A DNA stretch of 64,000 nucleotides, taken from the NCBI RefSeq assembly GCF_016065055.1, contig NZ_CP065856.1, positions 3,347,836 through 3,411,835 on the forward strand, written 5' to 3'. Each line of letters begins with the position of its first letter. Position 1 is the first letter of the stretch. Source of the stretch: Halosimplex litoreum. Its GTDB lineage: Archaea; Halobacteriota; Halobacteria; Halobacteriales; Haloarculaceae. Shown piece after piece: positions 54,096 through 61,685 of this stretch. Under the pieces are notes generated by a model. The model was given only the letters and a program-made list of their open reading frames with translations, searched no databases and was not told the origin of the DNA. The translations under genes were made by a program, and so were the position numbers.

Positions 54096-54824
54096 GTGCC
54101 CGACTGTCCGACCTGCGGGACGTCGCTTTCGAGCGAGGCCGGCAAGCGCCAGCACCACGCGAAAGTCCACGGCGAATACCTCCCGAATCGGACGTGTGAG
54201 GACTGTGGAACAGACTTCTACGACCCGAAGGCGCGGCTCGCCTACTGCGACGACTGCGACCCGAACGCGGGCGAGAACAACGGCAACTGGAAGGATGCGA
54301 CCGAACGGACCGACTGCGAGCGCTGCGGCGACGAGTTCGAGTACTACCCCTCGGACAAGAGAGGCGTCTACTGTCGCGACTGCGTCCGCGAGGCCGACGA
54401 GTTCCTCGGGGACAGCTACGCCGAAGTGCACGATATCGAGCGCGTCGAACGGGAGTGCGAGTACTGTGGCGATTCGTTCTCGGTTCTGCCCTGTGCGATA
54501 CGTGACGGTGGCGTGCGCTTTTATAGTCGGGACTGTCTGAGTGACGCACTCTACGACGGCGGAAGCAATTCTGGAGCGTACAGCGGTGACTGGTACCGAG
54601 TGAGGCGCCGGGCGCTCGACCGTGACGACCATCGATGTCAGCACTGCGGGAAAGAGCGCGAGGAGATCGGTCGCGAACCGGACGTCCATCACATTACACC
54701 GATCCGTACGTTCGACGACCCACAGAGGGCGCATTCGGTCGATAACGTCGTGGCGCTCTGTCGGAGTTGTCACCTACGCGCCGAGTCAGGAGAGATTTCG
54801 GCCACGGAAATCCGACCGGAGTGA
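54096..54824 (+). CDS. HNH endonuclease with N-terminal zinc fingers
   Basis: A 242-residue protein from GTG 54096. Four cysteine-rich modules come first: CPTC...HHAKVH (C2H2-like), CEDC...CDDC, CERC...CRDC and CEYC...C. The C-terminal HNH domain has RCQHCGKEREEIG, DVHHITPIRTFDD and NVVALCRSCHLR. It probably cuts DNA in a metal-dependent way, with zinc fingers choosing the site. It ends 53 bases before tRNA-Gln. It could be a free-standing homing nuclease, or a nuclease partner of the nearby DNA methyltransferase; neither is shown. Confidence 0.85.
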   Translation: MPDCPTCGTSLSSEAGKRQHHAKVHGEYLPNRTCEDCGTDFYDPKARLAYCDDCDPNAGENNGNWKDATERTDCERCGDEFEYYPSDKRGVYCRDCVREADEFLGDSYAEVHDIERVERECEYCGDSFSVLPCAIRDGGVRFYSRDCLSDALYDGGSNSGAYSGDWYRVRRRALDRDDHRCQHCGKEREEIGREPDVHHITPIRTFDDPQRAHSVDNVVALCRSCHLRAESGEISATEIRPE

Positions 54825-54877
54825 CCGTCGCACGATGCCGGAACGAATAAAATGACTCGGCGATAATGGTGAATCGA

Positions 54878-54996
54878 AGTCCCGTGGTGTAGTGGCCAAT
54901 CATATGGGCCTTTGGAGCGACACGGCGTACGCGACCCATTCATACGCCGTGTTGCGGAGCGAGCCTATGACAGCGGTTCGAATCCGCTCGGGACTA
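54878..54996 (+). tRNA. tRNA-Gln(UUG) with a 46-nt intron
   Basis: The acceptor arms AGTCCCG (54878-54884) and CGGGACT (54989-54995) pair perfectly, and the T arm is AGCGG-TTCGAAT-CCGCT. The anticodon loop CTTTGGA places TTG at 54912-54914 (Gln). The sequence is broken after position 37 by an intron, 54916-54961, which folds into a long hairpin (arms ACACGGCGTA/TACGCCGTGT). Removing it gives a normal 73-nt tRNA with anticodon stem TGGGC/GCCTA. Haloarchaea such as Haloferax are known to carry introns in tRNA-Trp, elongator Met and Gln. I could not fully resolve the bulge-helix-bulge. Confidence 0.93.
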
Positions 54997-55069
54997 TGAC
55001 AAAAAATTACACTTCTTCCGAACCTGAGTCTTGAGGTGCGACGGGTCACTCTGGTAGCGTTCGTGCCGC

Positions 55070-56107
55070 TCAGACCGGTTCGTGCGTCGCCCGATACCCT
55101 TCGTCGGTCGACTCGACGGACTCGACTTCGTAGAAGCGGATCTCGCGTTCCTGCTTCGTCCTGACCGGGAAGTCGTAGTGGACGGCGTCGTAGCCGAGGT
55201 CGTCGCCTTCGGCTCGAACGTCGGCGACGAACTGGCGGTGTCGGTCGAGGCGTTCGGCGACGACCGACCGGGACAGTGCGGACGCGTCGGCCACCGCGTC
55301 GTCGAACACCTCGGCGAAGGCGGCTTCGCGCTCGTAGCCGACGGAGTCGCGGCCGGCGACGAGTGCGGCCAGCGAGGTGGTGCCGGTGCCCCAGAACGGA
55401 TCGAGGACGGTGTCGCCGTAGGCCGAATACATGTTGACGAGGCGGTAGGGGATCTCGAAGGGGAACGCGGCGGAGCGCTCGCGCAGGTCGTCGTGGTCGA
55501 GGCTCTGGAGTTCGCCGCTCACGTCGGTCCACACGTCGGAGAACCAGCGGTTGCGCTCCTCCCAGAAGTAGGCGGCCTCGTAGCGCCGGTCCGCGCCGGG
55601 CTCGAACGACCGGGAGTCGCCGCCGTTGCGGAAGAGGAGGACGTACTCGTGTTCCAGCGTGACGTAGGCGTTCGGTGGGAGCATCCCCGAGCCCATAAAC
55701 TTCGCCGCGCTGTTGGTGGGCTTGCGCCAGAGCACGTCCGGTAGCGGGTCGAACCCCAGCGACTGGAACGCTTCGAGCACGCGAGCGTGGTTGGGGTAGA
55801 CCCGGAAGCTCCCGTCGACGGTCCGAGTCGCGTCGCCGACGTTGACGCAGGCGATCCCGCCGTCGACGAGCACCCGCTCCAGTTCCGCCCACACCTCGTC
55901 GAGGACCCCGTGCATCGCCTCGAAGGCGCGCTGGCCGTCGCCGTCGGCCAGTGCGTCCCCGACGGCGGGATCGAGCGCGCCGAAGGTGTCGTCCCACATC
56001 TCGATCATCGGGTACGGCGGCGAAGTCACGACCAGGTCGACGCTGTCGTCGGCCAGCGTATCGAGTTCGCGCGCGTCGTCGACGACCACCCGATGACTCG
56101 TCTCCAT
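55070..56107 (-). CDS. zim: Probable CTAG-specific N4-cytosine DNA methyltransferase
   Basis: A 345-residue beta-class methyltransferase starting METSHRVVVDDARELD at 56107, with GGAGGTG upstream. The catalytic motif IV is TSPPYP (m4C/m6A amino-methylation), followed by MIEMWDDTFG; the AdoMet motif is LDPFWGTGTTSLAAL near residue 265. The pattern matches the conserved haloarchaeal orphan methylase annotated zim, related to M.MthZI, which modifies CTAG. I make the CTAG assignment from this resemblance. A 57-bp array whose units each contain CTAG lies just upstream. It is convergent with tRNA-Gln. Confidence 0.82.
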   Translation of the reverse strand: METSHRVVVDDARELDTLADDSVDLVVTSPPYPMIEMWDDTFGALDPAVGDALADGDGQRAFEAMHGVLDEVWAELERVLVDGGIACVNVGDATRTVDGSFRVYPNHARVLEAFQSLGFDPLPDVLWRKPTNSAAKFMGSGMLPPNAYVTLEHEYVLLFRNGGDSRSFEPGADRRYEAAYFWEERNRWFSDVWTDVSGELQSLDHDDLRERSAAFPFEIPYRLVNMYSAYGDTVLDPFWGTGTTSLAALVAGRDSVGYEREAAFAEVFDDAVADASALSRSVVAERLDRHRQFVADVRAEGDDLGYDAVHYDFPVRTKQEREIRFYEVESVESTDEGYRATHEPV

Positions 56108-56223
56108 CGTCTCCCACCTCCCGCCCGCGGTCCTTGAGTCTCCCGGCATCGGACCGCCCCTCGATGTCCCTTCTCGGAGCTGTTCGCGGCGAGTTGGAGT
56201 AGTCGCACGCGGCAACGAGCGCC

Positions 56224-56473
56224 GAAAAGCCCTCAGCGCGCTCGCTAGCTGTCGATTTTACCGCACTCGACGGTGGGTGTTGAAAGCCCTCGCCGCGCTC
56301 GCTAGCTGTCGATTTTACCGCACTCGACGGTGGGTGCTGAAAGCCCTCGCCGCGCTCGCTAGCTGTCGATTTTACCGCACTCGACGGTGGGTGCTGAAAG
56401 CCCTCGCCGCGCTCGCTAGCTGTCGATTTTACCGCACTCGACGGTGGGTGCTGAAAGCCCTCGCCGCGCTCGC
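56224..56473 (+). repeat. 57-bp tandem array (four units plus partial fifth), one CTAG per unit
   Basis: Units start at 56224, 56281, 56338 and 56395, with a fifth beginning at 56452 that passes into element C. Each unit is GAAAGCCCTCGCCGCGCTCG + CTAGC + TGTCGATTTTACC + GCACTCGACGGTGGGTGC. The first 22 bases of the unit equal the head of the dispersed element; the other 35 are specific to this place. CTAG sits at 56245, 56302, 56359 and 56416. On the minus strand each unit offers GGTAAAATCG, a TATA-like box pointing towards the methyltransferase, with CTAG about 12 bases after it. No unique spacers, so not CRISPR. The whole 56108-56767 gap holds this array, element C and nothing else I can name. 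Confidence 0.92.
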
Positions 56474-56740
56474 GGTCGCTGAGACGGGATATCCGCGCTC
56501 TCCGCACGGCCCGCGCGGATAGTGGCCCGCTCAGACGACCACGCGAACGCGAGCGCGTCTCGCCCTTTCAGTCCGCCAGGACCGCCCCGCACAGCACCGC
56601 AGACGGCCTCGTGCCTCCCCAGCCTCTTGCGCTCCGCGCGCCTGCGGCGTGCGGTGCTCATCCCTCGCGCGGCTAGTTCGAGCGGCCCGCCACGAGGCGG
56701 GCACGCTCGACAGCACGCGCCACCGCGACTGTTCCGTACT
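56458..56740 (+). repeat. Dispersed modular hairpin element, copy C
   Basis: Same block order and orientation as copy A: head 56457-56525 (CGCTCGCGGTCGCTGAGACG, GATATCCGCGCTCTCCGCAC), middle 56558-56582 (CTCGCCCTTTCAGTCCGCCA), tail 56611-56673 (GCCTCCCCAGCC ... GCTCATCCCTCGCGCGGCTA) and an end that matches copy B closely (GCCCGCCACGAGGCGGGCAC, then GCTCGACAGCACGCGCC). Fewer inserted hairpins than A or B, so it is the most compact copy. It lies between the 57-bp array and the stop of the GNAT gene. Confidence 0.8.
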
Positions 56741-56767
56741 GGCTCGATCCGAACGCTGACGACCCGA

Positions 56768-57493
56768 TCAGAGATACGCGGCGTCCCACCGGGTCGGTTT
56801 GCGGGCGTTGCCGCAGCTGTCGCACTCGATGCGGCCCATCGCGTCCATGGCGTTGGCGAGGCGGTTGCAGTTGCTGCAGAAGTAGCCGTAGTGGTCGGTT
56901 CCGTCCTCGTCGCTGTAGACGGTGTAGAACTTCGCGGCGGAGCCGTCGTCCCAGTCGGTCTCGTCGACGTAGACGGTCGCGCCGTCGGCGCTCTTGATGG
57001 CCTGGAGGCCGTCGTCACCGGACTCGGCCCAGACGTTCTCGACGTGGTGGTGACCGGCGATCTCGAGGCCGGCCTCGTCGACCCGCTCGAAGCCCTGGGC
57101 CTCGTAGAACCCGTTGCCGTCGATGTTGTCGGCGAGGACGCGGCCGACCATCCGGTCCGCGCCGGCATCGGTCAACCGCTCGCGGGTCTCCTCGAACAGC
57201 GCCGTGCCGACCCCCTCGCCGCGGTAGGCCGGGTCGACGTGGAGCCACAGCAGCGTCGCGTCCCCGCCGGCGAGTTCGCTCTCGGCGAACCCGACGACCT
57301 GTCCCTCGCGGTCGGCGACGAGCAGGTGCCGGTCCTCGTCGTTCGTCGCCTCGTCCAGCGCCGCCTCGTCGTACCACTCGGAGACGGCGCCGGTGATCGC
57401 CTCCGGACTCAGCGAGTACGACGCCTGCAGCGACCGCCGCGCCACGTCCCGGATCGCCGGTCGGTCCCCCCGCTTTGCGGTGCGTACGTTCAT
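56768..57493 (-). CDS. GNAT acetyltransferase fused to a zinc ribbon (DUF5816-like)
   Basis: A 241-residue protein. Residues 1-155 are a GNAT domain with the acetyl-CoA loop VDPAYRGEGVGTALFEETRERL and a later NIDGNGFYEAQGFERV. Residues 165-241 form a small domain with C...C (YFCSNCN) and CDSC pairs for one zinc, resembling the haloarchaeal DUF5816 ribbon (name from memory). The target is unknown; the ribbon may recognise it. A TATA-like TTTTATCG lies 25-32 bases upstream of the ATG at 57493. Confidence 0.82.
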   Translation of the reverse strand: MNVRTAKRGDRPAIRDVARRSLQASYSLSPEAITGAVSEWYDEAALDEATNDEDRHLLVADREGQVVGFAESELAGGDATLLWLHVDPAYRGEGVGTALFEETRERLTDAGADRMVGRVLADNIDGNGFYEAQGFERVDEAGLEIAGHHHVENVWAESGDDGLQAIKSADGATVYVDETDWDDGSAAKFYTVYSDEDGTDHYGYFCSNCNRLANAMDAMGRIECDSCGNARKPTRWDAAYL

Positions 57494-57828
57494 ACGTCAA
57501 ACGTTGACACGCACCACGATAAAACCACGCCACACCACCGATCGCGTTCCGAATCGAGAATCGTTCCGGCCGCACGCTGGACGCGCGTCGAGATCGACGG
57601 GGGATACGGAGTGGCACCGGGGCGGCGTTCGGGTTCGCCGAACGACGGATCGGCCGACTGTGCGTGGTTCGTCGGCCATAGATCGGACGTATAGGATTCA
57701 AAACCGCTGTTTTCGCCGGTTTCAGCGGGGTCGAAACCGGCGGGCCACGGGTGTCGTAACGCCTAAGAGTCGAACGCGCCTTTCTATCCGTAAGATGACT
57801 AACGCACGTATCTCTTGGAGGTGGTTCC
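57494..57828. other. 335-base divergent region with a hairpin and a mini-ORF
   Basis: Between the GNAT gene and the HD hydrolase. It contains the GNAT TATA box, a 9-bp inverted repeat at 57715-57741 (arms GCCGGTTTC/GAAACCGGC, loop of nine) and the mini-ORF 57795-57845 (MTNARISWRWFRGRRN) that runs into the HD gene. GGAGGTGG at 57817-57824 is the HD ribosome-binding site. No longer gene is seen. Confidence 0.55.
57517..57525 (-). promoter_or_regulatory. TATA box of the GNAT/zinc-ribbon gene
   Basis: Minus-strand GGTTTTATC located 25-32 bases before the ATG at 57493. Confidence 0.5.
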
Positions 57829-57845
57829 GTGGGCGTCGAAATTAG
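57795..57845 (+). CDS. Possible 16-residue leader ORF overlapping the HD hydrolase start
   Basis: MTNARISWRWFRGRRN then TAG, overlapping the HD gene by 17 bases. An AT-rich TTTCTATCC lies shortly before it. The last half encodes the Shine-Dalgarno of the HD gene. It may affect HD translation, or be chance. Confidence 0.25.
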   Translation: MTNARISWRWFRGRRN

Positions 57846-58536
57846 GGAGTCGCCCGTCTCGGCCGAGGCGTTCGCGGAGATGGAGGCCTTCGTCCACGAC
57901 TACCTGGCGGCCAGCGTCGAGAGCGAAGACGACGGCGGTCGCATGCGGTGGTACCCCTGGCACTCCGCGGAGTACCGGTTCAACCACATCCTCAACGTGG
58001 TCGAACTCTCCGAGGAGATCGCCGAGGCGGAAGGCGCGAACGTCGACGTGACTCGCGTCGCCGCCCTCTTCCACGACATCGCGAAGCTAGAGGTCGACCA
58101 GGATCTTCACGCGGAAGAGGGCGCCCGCGTCACCCGCGAGTACCTCACCAGCCACGGCGACTACCCGGCGTCGTTCGTCGACGAGGTCTGCGCCGCCGTT
58201 CGCGACCACTCCTATCAGGGCGAGCTGACCGACCTGCCGCTGGAGACCCAGTGTCTCATCGAGGCCGACCTCCTCGACAAGGTCGGCGCCAACGGTACGG
58301 CGCTGATGCTGTTGCGGATGGGCTACGAGTCCCGCACGCACATCGACGCCGCCGAGATGGTCGGACGCGTCCTCGAACGAGGCGTCGACGCCCGCGACCG
58401 CGTCCGCAGCGACGCCGCCGAGAGCATCTGCCACCGGCGGCTCAAGCGCGTCAGGTGGTTCAAGGAGTGGCTCGAAGGCGAAGTCGCCGACGTCGAGCCC
58501 GAAGAGCAGCCCGGACCGCCCGGCGGGTCGGACTGA
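57829..58536 (+). CDS. HD-domain phosphohydrolase
   Basis: A 235-residue protein from GTG 57829, set by the GGAGGTGG just upstream. The HD metal motif is complete: H...HD...D in the order FNHILNVVELSEEIAE, VAALFHDIAKLEVDQD, and a later VRDHSYQGELTDLP plus the Asp of EADLLDKVGANG. HD proteins hydrolyse phosphate esters of nucleotides. The substrate (dNTP, 2',3'-cyclic or ppGpp-like) cannot be read. The C-terminal 40 residues are basic then acidic. Single gene. Confidence 0.88.
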   Translation: MGVEIRESPVSAEAFAEMEAFVHDYLAASVESEDDGGRMRWYPWHSAEYRFNHILNVVELSEEIAEAEGANVDVTRVAALFHDIAKLEVDQDLHAEEGARVTREYLTSHGDYPASFVDEVCAAVRDHSYQGELTDLPLETQCLIEADLLDKVGANGTALMLLRMGYESRTHIDAAEMVGRVLERGVDARDRVRSDAAESICHRRLKRVRWFKEWLEGEVADVEPEEQPGPPGGSD

Positions 58537-58611
58537 CGGGCCGAACGGCGAGCGACTCCGGCGGTCGATCGCCCGAGGACGGCCGACTGCTCCTCGGATG
58601 GCAACCGCAGT

Positions 58612-59316
58612 TCACAGGCCGGCCAGCGTCCGGACCGCCGTCCAGCAGAAGGTGACGCCGAAGCCCGCCAGCACCAGCGCCGAGACGACCGCGGCGGCGG
58701 CTGCGAACGCGTCGACTCGTCGCCCGACGCTCACCAGCGCCGCCGGAAAGGCGGTGATCCAGACGACGATGCCGCCGAACAGCCCCGCCAGCAGCGCCGG
58801 GCTCCCCGTGCGCACGACGAGCGTGCCCGTCAGGTCCGCGCCGACGACGGGCAGGTACGACAGCACGTCGACGGTTCCCGGTTCGAGCAGACCGACGCCG
58901 ACGGTCAGCCAGAACAGGATCTGGTAGGGGTTCGTCAGCGCGAGGACGAAGGCCTTCGTGAACCCGCGGGCGTCGGCGTCGTCGGCGTCCGGGCCCGAAT
59001 CACCCGACAGAAAGTCCGAGCGGGCGTCCCGCGCGGCGCCGGCTGCGAAGTACAGCATCAGCAGGCCGCCGACGCCGACCATCGCCGCGCGGACGGTCTC
59101 GGCGCCCTGCAGGAAGGCGACGACGCCCGCGAGCGACAGGACGAAGAAGACGAGGTCGGCGGTCATCGCACCGAGCCCAGCGGTGAAGCCCGCGATCCAT
59201 CCGCGGAGGGCGCTCTCCTCGGCGATGACGGCGTTCATCGGCCCTGGCGGTGCCGCTAGCGCGAGACCGAAGACGACGCCGACGCCGAACGTTCCCGCGG
59301 CGGTCGCGACGCTCAT
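58612..59316 (-). CDS. LysE-family exporter
   Basis: A 234-residue membrane protein with six helices and the LysE signature near the start (GLALAAPPGPMNAVIAEESALRGW). It also has the conserved FVLALTNPYQILFWLTVGVGLL. A polar cytoplasmic loop (about residues 110-135, DARSDFLSGDSGPDADDADAR) separates the halves. The family exports amino acids or related cations; specificity is unknown. Its start is seven bases after the stop of the PAC2 gene, so they are one operon. Confidence 0.9.
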   Translation of the reverse strand: MSVATAAGTFGVGVVFGLALAAPPGPMNAVIAEESALRGWIAGFTAGLGAMTADLVFFVLSLAGVVAFLQGAETVRAAMVGVGGLLMLYFAAGAARDARSDFLSGDSGPDADDADARGFTKAFVLALTNPYQILFWLTVGVGLLEPGTVDVLSYLPVVGADLTGTLVVRTGSPALLAGLFGGIVVWITAFPAALVSVGRRVDAFAAAAAVVSALVLAGFGVTFCWTAVRTLAGL

Positions 59317-59323
59317 CGGAGCG

Positions 59324-60061
59324 CTACTGATACATGCCCATCGGCTGGGCTCTCGAACTCTCGTCCTGTGCTTCCTGCATCCGCCTGGCGAGGTTCTCCC
59401 GAGCCTGGCTGATCTCCTCGGCCTGTTCGACGAGGTGGTCGGTGTCCACGTCGACGCCGCCGATCGGGCCGATGCCGTCCAGCAGGACGACCCGCGCCGC
59501 CTCGGGGTCGGGGAAGTTGCGGTTGGCCTCGACGACGAGTCCGAGCGCGTCGAGGCCGCTCCGTTCGGCCTCGTACAGCAACGCGCCGGTCGGGCCGCTG
59601 ATGACGCCGCTCTCGGCGGGCGCCGCGATGTCGTGCTCGTCGAGTAGCCGGGTCGCGTCGCCGCTGGCGACGCCGTAGAGGCTCGGGACGCCCTCTTTGT
59701 CCGCAGGGAGCCCGGAGACGTACAGCCCCGTCGCGTCGCGTTCGTCGAGCCAGCCGGTCAGACAGGTCGCGAAGTCCTCGGCGGCGTTCGGCGAGACCGG
59801 CACGTCGCTCTGGAGCACGAGCAGATCCCGGTCCTCGTCGGCGTAGAGCCGCACCGGCGGCTGGTAGGTCGGGTCGTCCTCCCCGAAGACGGCGACCTCG
59901 GGGAGCCCCTCGCAGCGACACGAGCCGTAATGCGTCATCTCGAGCGCGTCGACGAGGTGGTCCGCGGCGATCTTGCCGACGAGACCGACGCCGGGGAGCC
60001 CCTCGATCAGCGTCGGCTCGTCGAGTTCGATGTCCTCGCGGTGTACGTCGATCTGCGCCAT
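59324..60061 (-). CDS. PAC2-family protein (proteasome-assembly-chaperone-like)
   Basis: A 245-residue protein with the PAC2/COG2047 pattern: LIEGLPGVGLVGKIAADHLVDAL near residue 20, then LQSDVPVSPNAAEDFA, VSGLPADKEGVPSLYGVAS and SGPTGALLYEAERSGLDALGLVVEAN. Archaeal PAC2 proteins resemble eukaryotic proteasome assembly chaperones; a role in proteasome assembly or nucleotide-linked quality control is inferred, not shown. The C-terminus is a long Glu/Gln/Arg helix. Upstream gene of the LysE operon. Confidence 0.87.
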   Translation of the reverse strand: MAQIDVHREDIELDEPTLIEGLPGVGLVGKIAADHLVDALEMTHYGSCRCEGLPEVAVFGEDDPTYQPPVRLYADEDRDLLVLQSDVPVSPNAAEDFATCLTGWLDERDATGLYVSGLPADKEGVPSLYGVASGDATRLLDEHDIAAPAESGVISGPTGALLYEAERSGLDALGLVVEANRNFPDPEAARVVLLDGIGPIGGVDVDTDHLVEQAEEISQARENLARRMQEAQDESSRAQPMGMYQ

Positions 60062-60193
60062 ACCGTTGTCCCGCCCGCCAGCGGCTTAAAACCGAGCGCG
60101 GACGGGCCGACTTCGGGCCCGCGTTCGGTCGCGACCGGCCGCGTCGGGTCCGAGCCGAGGGGGTTAACACGGGCGACAGCGAAGGGAGCGCCA

Positions 60194-61129
60194 ATGGACG
60201 TACTGGAGCGCTACGAGTCGCTCGTCGACGATTTCGACGCCTTTCGCGCGGCCTGTGACCGCCCGCTCCCGTCGGTCGTCCGCGTCAACACGCTGAAGAC
60301 GACCGTCGAGCGGGCGAAGGCCGCCCTGACGGAGGCCGATATCGCCCACGAACCCGTCGGGTGGCACGACGGCCTGTTCGCCCTCCCCGACGACCAGCCC
60401 GGGACGAACTGGCCGTACGTGCTCGGGTGGATCCACGGTCAGGAGGAGGTCTCGGCCGTCCCCGCCGCCGTGCTCGACCCCCAACCCGGCGAGCGCGTGT
60501 GGGACGCCTGCGCCGCGCCGGGCAGCAAGACGACTCAGCTCGCCGCGCTGATGGACGACCGCGGCCTGCTGGTCGCCACCGACAACAACCTCGGGCGGAT
60601 CTCCGCGCTCCGGTCGAACGCCGAGCGCGCCGGCGCCACGAACGTCGCCGTCACCCACGAGGACGCCCGCAATCACTCGCTCAAACCGTTTCGCGCCCCC
60701 GATTCGGACGTGCGCGAGGGAGCGCCCTACGACCGCGCGCTCGTGGACGTGCCGTGTTCCTGCGAGGGGACCATCCGCAAGAACCCCGACGCGCTGGACG
60801 ACTGGGAACTGGACCACGTCGAGGGCATCTCGGGCGTCCAGAAGGGCGTCCTCCGCCGCGCGATCCAGACCACCCGCGAGGGTGGGACGGTGGTCTACTC
60901 CACCTGCACGTTCGCCCCCGAGGAGAACGAGGCCGTCCTCGACCACGCCCTGGCCGAGGAGGCCTGCGAGCTGGTCGAGTTCGACCTCCCGCTCGATTCG
61001 ACTCCCGGCGTCACCGAGTGGCAGGACGAGCGGTTCGACGACTCGGTCGAGCGGGCCAAGCGCATCTACCCCCACCACAACGACACCGGCGGCTTCTTCT
61101 GCGCGAAACTGGAGGTGACCGCCGAATGA
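60194..61129 (+). CDS. NSUN-type RNA m5C methyltransferase
   Basis: A 311-residue Rossmann-fold methyltransferase of the NOL1/NOP2/Sun family starting MDVLERYESLVDDFDAF at 60194. AdoMet motif I is WDACAAPGSKTTQLAALM. The two catalytic cysteines are present: PCSCEGT and STCTFAPEENE (TC motif). An N-terminal RNA-binding part (VVRVNTLKTTVERAKAAL) precedes it. The target is probably a tRNA or 16S/23S cytosine. Its TGA overlaps the ATG of the next gene (ATGA), so they are one operon. Confidence 0.93.
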   Translation: MDVLERYESLVDDFDAFRAACDRPLPSVVRVNTLKTTVERAKAALTEADIAHEPVGWHDGLFALPDDQPGTNWPYVLGWIHGQEEVSAVPAAVLDPQPGERVWDACAAPGSKTTQLAALMDDRGLLVATDNNLGRISALRSNAERAGATNVAVTHEDARNHSLKPFRAPDSDVREGAPYDRALVDVPCSCEGTIRKNPDALDDWELDHVEGISGVQKGVLRRAIQTTREGGTVVYSTCTFAPEENEAVLDHALAEEACELVEFDLPLDSTPGVTEWQDERFDDSVERAKRIYPHHNDTGGFFCAKLEVTAE

Positions 61130-61665
61130 GCGACGGAGACGACGCGAGCAGTGCCGAGTCGACGCCCGCGAACGACGGGACGCGCTTCGATCGGCTGCCC
61201 GCGACCGCCGACGAGCGGGTCGTGGAGGGCCGCCCCACTCGCGAGGAGGTTCTGGACTGGTGGGACGAGCGGTTCGCGATCCCGCCGGAGACGTTCGACG
61301 GCCACACGTTCTGGGAGCGCGGCTCGGGCAAGATCTGGGCGTTCGCCGACGACGTGGACTCGCCCGTGGCCGTCGAGGGGCTCGGCCTCGCGTTCCTGCG
61401 GACGCGTCGCGAGCACTGGAAGCCGACGCTGGAGGCGGTCCAGCGGTTCGGCGACAGCGCCGACGAGTGTGTGATCTATCTCTCTCGGGAGGCAGCCGCC
61501 ACCTTCGTCGCCGGCGACGACCAGGAACTGGACTGGGACGGCGACTGGGGCTACCTGATCGTCGCGACGGAGATCGCCGGCGAATCCGAACCCGTCGGCG
61601 TCGGCCTCTACGTCCACGGCGAACTCCGCTCGCAGGTCCCGAAGGGTCGCCGCCGGGAGCTGTAG
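61126..61665 (+). CDS. PUA-like partner of the RNA methyltransferase (DUF7122-like)
   Basis: A 179-residue protein beginning MSDGDDASSAESTPANDG at 61126, with a disordered head. The core GRPTREEVLDWWDERFAIPPETFDGHTFWERGSGKIWAFADDVDSP and the end GVGLYVHGELRSQVPKGRRREL are reminiscent of the PUA-like C-terminus of NOL1/Nip7 proteins. The RSQVPKGRRREL terminus would contact RNA. The four-base overlap with the methyltransferase suggests a two-part enzyme. DUF name is from memory. Confidence 0.72.
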   Translation: MSDGDDASSAESTPANDGTRFDRLPATADERVVEGRPTREEVLDWWDERFAIPPETFDGHTFWERGSGKIWAFADDVDSPVAVEGLGLAFLRTRREHWKPTLEAVQRFGDSADECVIYLSREAAATFVAGDDQELDWDGDWGYLIVATEIAGESEPVGVGLYVHGELRSQVPKGRRREL

Positions 61666-61685
61666 GGGCCGAACGACACTGCCGC

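Noticed and set aside
56224-56473. Possible CRISPR array.
   Set aside because: Units are identical end to end with no unique spacers and no cas genes nearby.
54900-56507. 535-codon minus-strand frame with four perfect 19-residue repeats.
   Set aside because: The repeats are the 57-bp DNA array read in a frame that stays open because 57 is divisible by three; the rest overlaps the methyltransferase in another frame and the tRNA. Not a repeat protein.
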